64,000 bases of DNA from G963677085 sp963677085 (GCA_963677085.2 CAXXFH010000004.1:2418001-2482000), one strand, 5' to 3'. Shown: positions 53,696 through 62,150, counted from the first letter of the stretch. The notes: generated by a model not told the origin, from the letters alone. Program-made: numbers and translations.

Positions 53696-55012
53696 TTAGA
53701 ACCGCAGTTCGGAGCGGATGGCCAGGCCGTCGAAGGTGAGGGTATCGCCGAGCGAGACGAAGTTGTTCTGTTGCACGGCGTCGATCAGATCGTTGGTTTT
53801 CACCGCATTCAACCAACTGCTGACCATGTAACCGGCGGTCACTCGGAAGCAGCCGCTCGGGCTGCGCCAGCCAATACCTAGTTCCAGGTCGAGAATCGTC
53901 ACCACCCGACCCGCGTGCCAGCCCGTGTCGACGATACTGGCATCGTAGGCCGTGCCCTGGGCGTAGCGGGCGTCGAACTCGCCAAACACGAAACTCGCAC
54001 AGCCCTTGGCATAGGCCATCAGGTTCGATCGGCAGAAATATCGTTCGCCCTCGAGTCCCAAGCGGAAGCCGCCACCGTCGAAGTTGATGTCGGTCAACAC
54101 GGTTTCCAAGCCATTGACGGCGAACTGCGAGTGGAAATTCTGTTCGAGTTTGGCGTAGCGGGCACCTGCCACGTAGTTGATCGAGTACAGGTCGCTACAC
54201 TTCCAGATTCCGCGCAGGTCGGCATCGACCAGTTGGAAGCCGATGCCCGAGTGAGCGGTGGCCGACAGTCCGTCGCTATTGCCGGAGTGGGCCGACGGGT
54301 GCGATACCATCGACCGAATCACGTAAGGTTGAGTAGTGCTGATCGCGTGGTTCGCGCCGGTGTCGAAATAGCTATACGTAACACCCATCGTCGTACAATT
54401 GTCGACCGAGCGGCCGAACCCTACGCGGAAGCCCGAATCGTAGTCGAAATCGACCACGCCCACCGGAGCGACCTGAATGGGAGGATTGGGTGGCGACGCC
54501 ACCGGACCGTTCATCGCTACGCCGTAAGCCACTTCGGCATCGCGGGGTCGGATCAGCAGATACTCTCCGAAGAAGATCCACGGCGAGGCGCAGCATTGCT
54601 GTGGGCAACATGGCTCGGCACATCCGAGGTCGCAGCTTTCGCCTTCGAAGCCACATCCGCCCGCACCGCATCCCATGCCGCCCGCCACTGCGCAACCGCC
54701 TTGTCCCAACAGGGGACGAGACAACAGCGGACCGCCTCCGGCGTAGCCTGCCCCGAAGGTTCCTGTCGTGCAGCTCGCGCACGGCTGAAACGCGGCGACA
54801 GGCATGATCGGCTGTGGTGCTTGGGGGTTCTGCCAGGCCACGGCCGCAGTCACCTGGGCGGGTGATGTACCCAGCGTCTGGTGACCAGCGTACTGCACTC
54901 CCTGCGATGAATCCAGATAGCCGACCAGTCCTCCGGAATACTGGGCGTGGCACGTCTGCACCACGGCAAATCCTGCCAGGGTGATGGTCAGTACGGCAAT
55001 TACTCGGTTCAT
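53696..55012 (-). CDS. Lpg1974/BBP7-type outer-membrane beta-barrel protein
   Basis: 438 residues. A signal peptide (MNRVIAVLTITLAGFAVVQTCHAQ) comes first. A glycine- and cysteine-rich stretch follows at about 75-145 (CAVAGGMGCGAGGCG, CAEPCCPQQCC). The C-terminal 280 residues alternate hydrophobic and polar residues and end in aromatic F, as outer-membrane barrels do. Markers of the Legionella pore-forming type are WIFFGEYLLIRPRDAEVAYG, DFDYDSGFRVGFGRS, and DADLRGIWKCSDLYSINYVAGARYAKLEQNF. The ATG at 55012 follows GGGGAGA. Such barrels are abundant in planctomycetes; the cysteine-rich neck may be disulphide-bonded. Confidence 0.87.
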   Translation of the reverse strand: MNRVIAVLTITLAGFAVVQTCHAQYSGGLVGYLDSSQGVQYAGHQTLGTSPAQVTAAVAWQNPQAPQPIMPVAAFQPCASCTTGTFGAGYAGGGPLLSRPLLGQGGCAVAGGMGCGAGGCGFEGESCDLGCAEPCCPQQCCASPWIFFGEYLLIRPRDAEVAYGVAMNGPVASPPNPPIQVAPVGVVDFDYDSGFRVGFGRSVDNCTTMGVTYSYFDTGANHAISTTQPYVIRSMVSHPSAHSGNSDGLSATAHSGIGFQLVDADLRGIWKCSDLYSINYVAGARYAKLEQNFHSQFAVNGLETVLTDINFDGGGFRLGLEGERYFCRSNLMAYAKGCASFVFGEFDARYAQGTAYDASIVDTGWHAGRVVTILDLELGIGWRSPSGCFRVTAGYMVSSWLNAVKTNDLIDAVQQNNFVSLGDTLTFDGLAIRSELRF

Positions 55013-55460
55013 CGGGTTCTCCCCAAAACTGTTTGCCAATTCGTCGGTTGCGCGTTAAGGCTGTGAAAAAACCGAGGCAGGCACCCTCGCGGGACAGTTG
55101 CTCGTCGGATTCTTTCTCTTGGCAACTGGCCGGGAGCCAGTCCCATTTTTCACAGCCTCGTTGCCTTGCGAGCGCGTTTCCGGGTTGTGATCCGGCTACA
55201 TTGGGTAATACGTGCCGCGCAATTAGCCCGCATATTCGTATCGAGCGGCACGAACGAAAAAGCGAGTAAAATCGGATTAACGAGTAGATCTTGCGTATTT
55301 TGCCCGAACTGCCGCTGGGTGCTCCCTTTAGCCCCCCCGTTGGAGTGTGGATGCGAGACGTGTTCATTTCAGTGCGGGGGCTTTAACGACCAGTTGTGGC
55401 CGGGTATGGTGTCGGTCGTGGAACAAACAATTCCGCGGGACTACCTGCTGAGGCTCTGCC
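55013..55460. other. Divergent intergenic region, 448 bp, with a fold-back element
   Basis: Between the barrel protein and the alpha/beta hydrolase. It holds the 101-bp fold-back element at 55058-55158. The remaining 300 bases, which should hold the promoters of both divergent genes, show nothing distinctive. Confidence 0.5.
55058..55158. repeat. 101-bp fold-back (MITE-like) element
   Basis: Perfect 13-bp terminal inverted repeats AGGCTGTGAAAAA (55058-55070) and TTTTTCACAGCCT (55146-55158) enclose a second inverted pair, CAGTTGC (55095-55101) and GCAACTG (55122-55128). Its structure suggests a small non-autonomous element or a strong bidirectional hairpin. No target duplication was made out. 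Confidence 0.65.
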
Positions 55461-56525
55461 ATGAGCGAACCGAACAACGCGTTACCCTCCGGCGTCCGAC
55501 GCCGGACCTTCCTGGCTTGTTCGCCCGTTGCGGCGGCGTTGGTCTTTGGCGCCAGTGCCAGCGAGGCGACCGAATCGTCGGCGTCTGAGGAGGAACCTCC
55601 GGTGGCCGACCGTCGAACGCAGCTTCTTCGTTGCCTGGGCGGGCAGTGGCCCGAGCCGTGTGCGTTGCGGCCGAAGATTGACGAGACGGTGCCGAAGGAC
55701 GGCTATCGGATCGAGCGGCTTAGCTACGAGGTCGAGCCGGGCGACCGCGTGCCGGCGCTGCTTCTGGTGCCCGACGGCGTCGACGCCAATCATCCGGCAC
55801 CGGCCGTGGCTGTCTGGCATCAGCACAACGGCCAATGGCACCTGGGCAAGAGCGAGCCGGCCGGGTTGGCAGGCAACCCCATGCACCACACGGGCGTGGC
55901 GTTGGCTAAGCTCGGCTACGTGGTCCTCTGTCCCGACGCCCTCTGTTTCGAACAACGCCAGAACGAGACACTCAAGGGCGGCGACTTCGAGCGTTTCGAG
56001 TTTCTTCGCTATGTGGTGAGTGGGCGGTCGATGGCCTGGAAGAACATTCTCGACATGCGTCGAGCGGTCGACTATCTCGTCGAGCGACCCGAGGTCCAAG
56101 CCCAACGCATCGGTTGCTACGGCCATTCGATGGGCTCCACTCACACGTGGCTAGTTGGGCCCTGGGAGCCGCGACTGAAGTGTTTGGTGGGCAACTGCTG
56201 TCTGCCCACGTATGCGGCCATCCATCGCACGCACCTGCTGCATTGCTTTCCGAACTTCATTCCCGGCTGGTTCGAACATGGCGACACGCCCGACATCGCG
56301 GCCATGATTGCCCCGCGACCGTTGCTGTTGAACTTTGGTGAGAACGACGGCGGCAGTCCGTTGCCGGAGGTTCGCCAAGCGATCAAGACCATCGCCGCCG
56401 CTTACGAAGGGGCCGATGCAGCCGAGAATTTTCAGGCCTACGTCGAACCGGGCGCCGGCCACGTTCTGTCCGAGGAGATGTGGCATCGCACCCAGGCGTG
56501 GTTCGAAAGGCACTTGCGCGGTTGA
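55461..56525 (+). CDS. Tat-exported alpha/beta hydrolase (dienelactone hydrolase/acetylxylan esterase type)
   Basis: 354 residues. A twin-arginine signal (RRRTFLACSPVAAALVFGASASEA) points to export in folded form. The alpha/beta hydrolase domain shows the oxyanion region VWHQHNGQWHLGKSEPAG, the nucleophile elbow GCYGHSMGS, an acidic residue in LLNFGENDGG and the catalytic histidine in EPGAGHVLSEEMW. The length and the VPALLLVPDG lead-in resemble the peptidase/acetylxylan-esterase group of planctomycetes. Likely a periplasmic carbohydrate esterase; substrate unknown. The ATG at 55461 is the earliest good start and lies just ahead of the Tat motif. Confidence 0.85.
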   Translation: MSEPNNALPSGVRRRTFLACSPVAAALVFGASASEATESSASEEEPPVADRRTQLLRCLGGQWPEPCALRPKIDETVPKDGYRIERLSYEVEPGDRVPALLLVPDGVDANHPAPAVAVWHQHNGQWHLGKSEPAGLAGNPMHHTGVALAKLGYVVLCPDALCFEQRQNETLKGGDFERFEFLRYVVSGRSMAWKNILDMRRAVDYLVERPEVQAQRIGCYGHSMGSTHTWLVGPWEPRLKCLVGNCCLPTYAAIHRTHLLHCFPNFIPGWFEHGDTPDIAAMIAPRPLLLNFGENDGGSPLPEVRQAIKTIAAAYEGADAAENFQAYVEPGAGHVLSEEMWHRTQAWFERHLRG

Positions 56526-56668
56526 ATAGTCGCGGCGCAGCTTCTGGACGACAGTGGTTCGCCGTTGCGGAGGCGTCTTGTGGCAGGACAATTGCTGTGG
56601 GGGTTAATGCCCTTGTTTCCGGCCTCTCTCTCCAAAGGCAGAGGGGAGATCGTCTTCGAAACGTGTTC

Positions 56669-57442
56669 CTAAAGCAGGTCGGTCAGTTTGATCGAAGCGG
56701 CTAGGGCTTTTTTGAAGTCGGCCGAGGTGCTTTGGGGGGGGAATTCCACGGCGAAGCCGGGCAGGTTGGTGCCGTCGTCCCAGCGGCGCGTCCACACGAC
56801 GTGGCCGTGCAATGCGTGGGTGGTGTTGCCAAGGTCCTGCAAGAGAAGTTCAACCGGTGTGCCTGCCGCGACCGTCTCGTAGCTCACCAGAAACAGGCCG
56901 CCGGAGCCAATATTGAGTGTGTTGCCCTCTTGCCAACACTCGCTTTGTCCCAGCCGGTATTTCACTCTACACGACAACTCAAGCCGCAAGTGGCGTCGTT
57001 GGCTATGTAATCCGTGTCCTGCCTCGCAGAGAAACGCGTCGGCCACGGCCGTGTTGTCGAGCATCTCCCGCAGCGAACCGAAACGTGGCGGTTTCATGCA
57101 CAGCGCGTTGATCTCGCCGTTGGGCAACACATTGCATCGCATGACGGGCCAACTCATCCGCAGTTCGAACAGCGGACCCAATCCCCGGCTACCAGCCTGG
57201 GTTACGACAATCATGTCGAGCAACACACCCAACGGCGGCTCCTGAACGCAGTGGCGGAGCATCTCCTCCAACGAATGAATCAGTTCGATGTCGTGCGACA
57301 TCGTGCTGATTGCCGCACGGTAGCTGGCCTCTCGCTGGGGATGGCAGACGAGGATGAAGTAGCGTCGCGGCGCCAGCACGTTGCCTTGCGAGTCGGTCGC
57401 GCATTGCGCTTCGACCATCCCGACACCTTGTGCTTCGTTCAT
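56669..57442 (-). CDS. PilZ-domain protein
   Basis: 257 residues. The N-terminal 130 or so residues are not recognised (APRRYFILVCHPQREASYRAAI, MIVVTQAGSRGLGPL), with a loosely receiver-like appearance. The C-terminal part is a PilZ domain, with RRHLRLELSCRVKYR (a variant of the RxxxR c-di-GMP motif) and LNIGSGGLFLVS (for the D/N-x-S-x-x-G motif). It therefore probably binds cyclic di-GMP, in the cytoplasm. The ATG at 57442 with GGAG upstream is preferred over the in-frame ATG at 57499. It is the next gene downstream of the TPR-CHAT gene on the same strand, with a gap of about 260 bases. Confidence 0.8.
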   Translation of the reverse strand: MNEAQGVGMVEAQCATDSQGNVLAPRRYFILVCHPQREASYRAAISTMSHDIELIHSLEEMLRHCVQEPPLGVLLDMIVVTQAGSRGLGPLFELRMSWPVMRCNVLPNGEINALCMKPPRFGSLREMLDNTAVADAFLCEAGHGLHSQRRHLRLELSCRVKYRLGQSECWQEGNTLNIGSGGLFLVSYETVAAGTPVELLLQDLGNTTHALHGHVVWTRRWDDGTNLPGFAVEFPPQSTSADFKKALAASIKLTDLL

Positions 57443-57705
57443 CGAAAACTCCGCTCTTGATGGGCCGCACCGCTGATTTTTCCCCATAGCAAGGGTCATC
57501 GGCCCTCTCTTTCAATCCTACCCCGAAACAACGCAAACGCCCGACGCTCAAGGAGCGCAAACGCAACTTCACGGGACCCCAAAAGTACAGGTGGGAAGGG
57601 TAATTCAAGTCAGACGGCGTTTGCCTTCGGCGAGGTACCCCGGTTGGGGATGGACGGCGCGGGTGCCATGGGCATCCAATCCGCCAATCAAAGATGGAGG
57701 CAGCA

Positions 57706-60700
57706 CTATTCGGCAGCCGGTTTGGGTACGGGGTCTTTGGACACCGGGTCTTTGAGCACCGGGTCTTTGAGCACCGGGTCTTTGAGCACCGGGTCTTTGA
57801 GCACCGGCTCGTCGGACTCGGCCGGTTCGTTGGCGTGCGGCGCGGTGCCCGAGTCGACCAGCATATAGCCGGCCCAGAAGAACGGGTGTTTGGCCTTGGG
57901 CATCGCGTCGGTCGCGGTGCTTTTGACACGCGGCTCGCCGGCAAGATTCAGTCGCGAGCCGGCGGCCAGAAACACGCTCCGCTGCCAGGCGTCGGCCGCC
58001 GTCGTGTTGGGCAACTCCTGAATGAACTCGCGCACCAGATCGAAGCTGGTTTCTCCGCCGGTACGCCAGCGGCTGATCAGCAACGTGCGTGCGCCGCTCG
58101 ACATCAGGCCACATACCGAAAGAAAGACTTCGGTGCCGGCCGTTGCCCGATTGATGTTTTTCAGCGATCGTTCGGCCGCGGTGTGGAAGCCGGGCAGGAC
58201 GATTTCCTCGGGTCCACCCCAGGGCAAGGACAACCATTCGGCCAGGGTCCCGCCCGCTTTACCCCGGTCGTGCGTAACCGGGCACCAAGTGTACGGGCCA
58301 GCGTCGTTTAGGTCGAGGTCGTCAAGCACCACCAACCGGTCGAACATCGTTCCGTACAAGGCCGAGGTGGCCGGCGCGGGGGTCTCCAGGGCAACCGTTC
58401 CCGGCACGGCGGAGGCGATCTTCTCGAAGGCCGCTTGGGCCACGGTGTCTTCGTCGCGAGGGAACAAGCGGCCCACGACAACGGCCGTATTGCCCGAGGG
58501 ACGTCGCGCACGCTGGCTGGGCACAGCCAACGAGGTCGTCGGTACGTAGCGCATTTTGAAACGCGAAATCAACGGCCGCATTTGTCCGTTGACCTTCACC
58601 TGCAAGGCCTCGAACGGCAGATACCACAATGCCCCGTCGGGGACGATGACCAACTCGTCGAAGTCTTGGGTGAAGTCGGCCTGGGAGCCCTTCAACAGCA
58701 GATCGAGCACCTCGGCAGACGATTTCTTCCACTTCTCGTCGTCGAGTTCGTCGATTCCCAATTCGTAGTTCTGCTGATACTGGCCCATTTCGCGCAGCAG
58801 GCCCACGATTTTTTTGTAAAGCATATCGGGCGAACCGACACGCCAGTAGGTGTAGTTTTCTTTGTTCAACAGAAAACCGTAGAGGTGCCGGCTGGTGGCG
58901 AAGAAGGCCAGCAGGGCGTGGCCCTCGGGCATGGCCAGCATGACGTCCTTCGTGCTGCGAACGGGCGGAAAGACCATTCCGGCCGGCTCACGGCGCAGAG
59001 CGATCTCTCGTAGAATCACTTCCTGACGCATGCTGACTTCGGCCAACGCTTCAAGCATTCCTTGCTGTTTCCGCAACAGTTCCGGGTTGTCGGCGACCAA
59101 GGGTAATGCGTCGAGCTGCTTTTCGAGAGCCCGGGCCTGATCGTTGAGTTGATTGTAGATGGGAAACTTCGCTAGTAGGTCGCGCCGATTGAGTTGGGCC
59201 TGCTGGTCGAGGTCCTCGGTCGGACCGGCCAGAATCCAACGCAACGATTGCAGACGCCCGCCCAGGGGCATCGAACTGAAGTAGCGATGGCGCCGTGCCC
59301 GATCGGCGATCTCCAGGGCCGTTTCGTGCTCGCGTCGCTGCATGGCCACCTCGAACCAGTGTTCAAACGTCAGCGGATGCGGGCTGAGCAACACGGCCAG
59401 CGATTCGGCCGGGTTGAAGGTCCAATCTTCCGACGACGGATCGCGGAGCACGTGGCTGTAGAGCTCCATGGCCACCCGCGGACTGGCTGTGCCGCTGGTG
59501 TAGAGGTTGTCGGCCATGGCGATGTGGAACCGCCAGAACGAGCCGTGTTGCATGTAGCCCATTGCGGCGGCCAGGGCCGTTTCGCCGTCGGCCATCTTGC
59601 CTTGCTGAAACAGAACCAAAGCGGTGAGGTAGTGGAGCTTGGCCCCGATCCAACCGCCTCCCATCGTGCGTCGGCCGATGGCGTTGCGCGCTTCATCGAG
59701 CATGACCGACGCCGGGGCCGCTTTGCCGAAGGCGGCCAATGTCTCGGCACTACAAAGCAACAACGACGTGCGAAGTTGGCGCCAGTCTTTGGTCTTCGCC
59801 CAAGCGATGGCCGCCGGCGGCGGATACACGCCGGGTTGGTTTGCCAGGATGTGGGCAACCGAACCGTAGCGAAAGGCCTCTTCCAGCACACCGTAGTCGG
59901 GATAGTACGTGGCCGAGTAGGTCGCTTCCTCAAGGTATTTCAAGGCCGTGGGATAATCGGCCCGAATCATGGCCAGACGTCCCAATTCCAGCAGGGCAAC
60001 GCTGGTCAGTGGATGGTCGTATTCGCCGGCGGCCACCAGGCCTCGCTGCAACACGGGCACGGCTTGGCCTTCTTTGCCGGCGGCCACCATGGCCAGTCCC
60101 AGTTGGACGTCGATCCAGGCTTCCGACCAGTGGTTGGGCAACCCCGGTCGCGCGCTGAGTGCTGCTAGCAAACGGGCGGTGAGCGTGTCGTATTGGCTGA
60201 CCGGCCCGAGCAACTCGGTGCGTCGCCGGATGGCCAGCGTCGTGCAGCGGACGATCTCCTGCACGTTGATCGGATAGAGAATCGCCTGTTGGAGAATACC
60301 GCCCTTTTGCACGACGTCGTTGTTGTTGATCCGTCCTTGGCTGATGAGCATTGAGCTGGGGTAGTGTCCCAGGCGTGCCCGGCGCTTGCTCGCTCCCCAC
60401 GGAATCCGTACGCCAACCGAGGAGGGACGAAGCGAGGGCGGGAAGTTTACGCGAACCATCCAATCGTTGAAGGCCACGTACAACTGCACGGCGGCCGTGT
60501 AGTGTTCCAAAGCCTGATTGAGGTGGCCCATCTGGTAGTAGCACTCGCCGACCATCGTTTCGTAGCAGATCGAATCGATCCACCGCGACTGGGTCGTCTT
60601 GATCGAGCCACGTCCCTCGGCGCGAAAGCGGTCCAGGGCGTCCTTGTATTCGCCGGCGTAGAAATCGGTGAACGCAGCATGATATGCCGCGCTGGGTACC

Positions 60701-60828
60701 GAGCGATCTTGGGCGGCGGCCAACTCGGCCGACATAAGCCAGCATGCGGCCGCCAGGAAGGGGGCCCCAAGGGCAAACGCGAAATGCGTCGCGCGCGACG
60801 TCGCGCCGACGTTAGGATTATGCGCCAT
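57706..60828 (-). CDS. TPR-CHAT-domain exported protein with degenerate protease motif
   Basis: 1040 residues. A signal peptide (FAFALGAPFLAAACWLMSAELAAAQ) is followed by about 500 residues of TPR-like helices (YHAAFTDFYAGEYKDALDRFR, YYQMGHLNQALEHYTAAVQLY, ALLELGRLAMIRADYPTALKYLEEA). After a coiled coil (about 560-620) comes a C-terminal CHAT domain (about 650-990). CHAT is a caspase-like fold. Where active members read LSACxTG, this one reads LPGFHTAAE, so the nucleophilic cysteine seems absent. The tail has a five-residue repeat DPVLK, in five copies. GGAGGAAC precedes the ATG. Likely exported, involved in protein binding rather than cleavage. Confidence 0.85.
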   Translation of the reverse strand: MAHNPNVGATSRATHFAFALGAPFLAAACWLMSAELAAAQDRSVPSAAYHAAFTDFYAGEYKDALDRFRAEGRGSIKTTQSRWIDSICYETMVGECYYQMGHLNQALEHYTAAVQLYVAFNDWMVRVNFPPSLRPSSVGVRIPWGASKRRARLGHYPSSMLISQGRINNNDVVQKGGILQQAILYPINVQEIVRCTTLAIRRRTELLGPVSQYDTLTARLLAALSARPGLPNHWSEAWIDVQLGLAMVAAGKEGQAVPVLQRGLVAAGEYDHPLTSVALLELGRLAMIRADYPTALKYLEEATYSATYYPDYGVLEEAFRYGSVAHILANQPGVYPPPAAIAWAKTKDWRQLRTSLLLCSAETLAAFGKAAPASVMLDEARNAIGRRTMGGGWIGAKLHYLTALVLFQQGKMADGETALAAAMGYMQHGSFWRFHIAMADNLYTSGTASPRVAMELYSHVLRDPSSEDWTFNPAESLAVLLSPHPLTFEHWFEVAMQRREHETALEIADRARRHRYFSSMPLGGRLQSLRWILAGPTEDLDQQAQLNRRDLLAKFPIYNQLNDQARALEKQLDALPLVADNPELLRKQQGMLEALAEVSMRQEVILREIALRREPAGMVFPPVRSTKDVMLAMPEGHALLAFFATSRHLYGFLLNKENYTYWRVGSPDMLYKKIVGLLREMGQYQQNYELGIDELDDEKWKKSSAEVLDLLLKGSQADFTQDFDELVIVPDGALWYLPFEALQVKVNGQMRPLISRFKMRYVPTTSLAVPSQRARRPSGNTAVVVGRLFPRDEDTVAQAAFEKIASAVPGTVALETPAPATSALYGTMFDRLVVLDDLDLNDAGPYTWCPVTHDRGKAGGTLAEWLSLPWGGPEEIVLPGFHTAAERSLKNINRATAGTEVFLSVCGLMSSGARTLLISRWRTGGETSFDLVREFIQELPNTTAADAWQRSVFLAAGSRLNLAGEPRVKSTATDAMPKAKHPFFWAGYMLVDSGTAPHANEPAESDEPVLKDPVLKDPVLKDPVLKDPVSKDPVPKPAAE
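57731..57805. repeat. 15-bp tandem repeat in the CHAT gene
   Basis: Five units of 15 bases. The last four, GGGTCTTTGAGCACC at 57746-57805, are exact; the first (57731-57745) differs slightly. In the gene frame each encodes DPVLK. Such exact in-frame repeats change copy number easily. Confidence 0.9.
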
Positions 60829-60932
60829 GGTCTCTGTTCCTCCGCGGTGCGGCCGGGAATAGATAGATTCCGACGAGAGTCGCGGCCGCTAAGTTCGATT
60901 TTACCATGATCTTATACGGTGCCCAACAAGAA

Positions 60933-60995
60933 ACCAGGGGCTAGGGGCAGGGATCCGAGAACGGGAATTAGGGGCACGGGGGTGTTCAGGGCAGA
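60933..60995. repeat. Degenerate heptanucleotide tandem tract 6
   Basis: Heptads GCTAGGG / GCAGGGA / TCCGAGA / ACGGGAA / TTAGGGG / CACGGGG / GTGTTCA / GGGCAGA, from about 60940. Purine-rich strand up, like tract 5. Confidence 0.55.
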
Positions 60996-61019
60996 AAGCC
61001 GCTCGTGGCTTTGCCATTC

Positions 61020-61068
61020 TACCTTCCGACTTCCGATCTCCGACTTCTGGCTTCGTTTTCCCGCTCCA
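61020..61068. repeat. Degenerate heptanucleotide tandem tract 7
   Basis: Heptads TACCTTC / CGACTTC / CGATCTC / CGACTTC / TGGCTTC / GTTTTCC / CGCTCCA. Three of the units share CGAYYTC exactly in register. Opposite orientation to tract 6. Confidence 0.65.
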
Positions 61069-61274
61069 ACCACTTGTCCGATCAAGGTTTAGCCACAGCG
61101 GCGGCGAGTTGTCCCCCCGGGGGGCGGCACCGTTTCTTCAGTGGAGTTAAAGTTTGCCGGATCCATACGACGATAACGGTCGTGCTGATTACAGCGACAT
61201 TAACAGCAGTCGCCGCCGGGGTGGCTGGGCAGTCGGCGGTATTTACGATACTCCAGAGTAGACGGAGGTAGCCC

Positions 61275-61508
61275 ATGAAGGGCTTGCTTGAACAACCACG
61301 CCTTATGCGGGTGATTTTGCTCGGGTTGGCATTGACTGGCGTGTTCGCCATCAGTGGTTGCCAGGTCGACGTGGGTGGCCAGACGCTACCCAGCCCGTAT
61401 TACCTCTCGGACGACGTCCAATACTTCCCGCCGGGCCCCGAGTTCAAGCTCGCCCGGGAAGCGGCCGCCCTGGAGGAATTCTCTCAAGAGCAGGCGTTGC
61501 AGCGCTAG
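61275..61508 (+). CDS. Very small conserved lipoprotein
   Basis: 77 residues. A signal peptide with lipobox (FAISGC, cysteine at 29) precedes a short conserved tail, VDVGGQTLPSPYYLSDD and VQYFPPGPEFKLAREAAALEEF, a pattern I recognise from small planctomycete proteins. GGAGG lies at good spacing before the ATG. It is probably anchored to a membrane facing the periplasm. The function is unknown; the strict conservation of so short a tail suggests a structural or binding role. A YeaQ-like membrane protein follows 190 bases later. Confidence 0.85.
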   Translation: MKGLLEQPRLMRVILLGLALTGVFAISGCQVDVGGQTLPSPYYLSDDVQYFPPGPEFKLAREAAALEEFSQEQALQR

Positions 61509-61698
61509 TGCGGTATCACCTTTCTTTTGGTAGCAGTTACAGCCGCGCGATCGGCCGTGGCCCGGTTGGTAGAGCCTTGCTCGGGCGACCAACTGTTGTC
61601 GGCCGAGGGTCGATCGTTATGTGGGGGGACGGCGCCCTTCGTTGTTGGCGTCCAGAGCAGCACGGCCTCTGGGCGTCAACAGCGATAGGGAAATCACC

Positions 61699-62028
61699 AT
61701 GCACGAACTTGAGCTTTCACAAAACGCCCAACACTGGGTAAACGTCGTGCTGATCTGGATCGGCTTCGGAACCCTGGCCGGTCTTTTGGCACGCGCGGTT
61801 CTTCCGATGCGCTTGCCCTCGGGCTCGGTACCCACAATGCTGCTGGGGATCGTGGGCAGCATGGTCGGGTTGCTCGGCCTTTCGCTGCTGATGGGCCAGC
61901 GACAACTGAACCCCATCAGTCCCGTCGGCTTTCTCGCCGCCACCGCTGGCGCCTTTCTCTTGCTGATACTCTACCGGGTAGTCTACGCGCTGCGCCCGAC
62001 GCCGCAGGAACACGACGTGGAAGAGTAG
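61699..62028 (+). CDS. YeaQ/YmgE/GlsB-like small membrane protein
   Basis: 109 residues with three hydrophobic helices (about 12-36, 45-66, 75-96). The pattern WIGFGTLAGLLARAVLP...VPTMLLGIVGSMVGLLGLSLLMG is that of the GlsB/YeaQ/YmgE family of stress-associated membrane proteins. The ATG at 61699 starts just before the first helix. The stop codon TAG is part of the dispersed motif TAGTGCTTTGTC (62026-62037). Function not established. Confidence 0.8.
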   Translation: MHELELSQNAQHWVNVVLIWIGFGTLAGLLARAVLPMRLPSGSVPTMLLGIVGSMVGLLGLSLLMGQRQLNPISPVGFLAATAGAFLLLILYRVVYALRPTPQEHDVEE

Positions 62029-62037
62029 TGCTTTGTC
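62026..62037 (-). repeat. Short dispersed motif at the YeaQ-like stop codon
   Basis: TAGTGCTTTGTC, the complement of GACAAAGCACTA; its first three bases are the stop codon of the preceding gene, as at 46337. Confidence 0.5.
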
Positions 62038-62052
62038 AATTTCTTGATTTGT

Positions 62053-62113
62053 GGGTGCCATGGGCAGCTTGCATGCCCGTGTTCGGCACTGGCTGACAAG
62101 CAGCCAGTGGCAC
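62053..62113. repeat. Dispersed repeat GGGTGCCATGGGCAGCTTG
   Basis: A 61-base element almost identical to 46251-46308, ending in CACTGGCTGACAAGCAGCCA, which contains the palindrome CTGGCTG/CAGCCAG. It lies between convergent genes. Confidence 0.8.
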
Positions 62114-62150
62114 GCGGCAAGTGGAGATTGGCCGAGCCGTAGCGCTATCG

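Larger units (their letters stand above)
60829..61274. other. Divergent intergenic region, 446 bp, with two heptad tracts
   Basis: Holds heptad tracts at 60933-60995 (purine-rich) and 61020-61068 (pyrimidine-rich), in opposite orientation and only 25 bases apart. Between 61070 and 61274 there is an unbroken frame ending at 61271 that encodes a hydrophobic stretch, but it lacks a plausible start. No RNA gene was recognised. Confidence 0.5.

Noticed and set aside
57731..57805. Tandem repeat considered as CRISPR
   Set aside because: Units are 15 bases, directly abutting, in frame and translated as DPVLK; there are no spacers.
61005..61271. Possible 88-codon gene ending just before the small lipoprotein
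   Set aside because: The only in-frame ATG lies before a heptad tract, and its ribosome site is poor. The hydrophobic end may be chance; kept out for lack of support.
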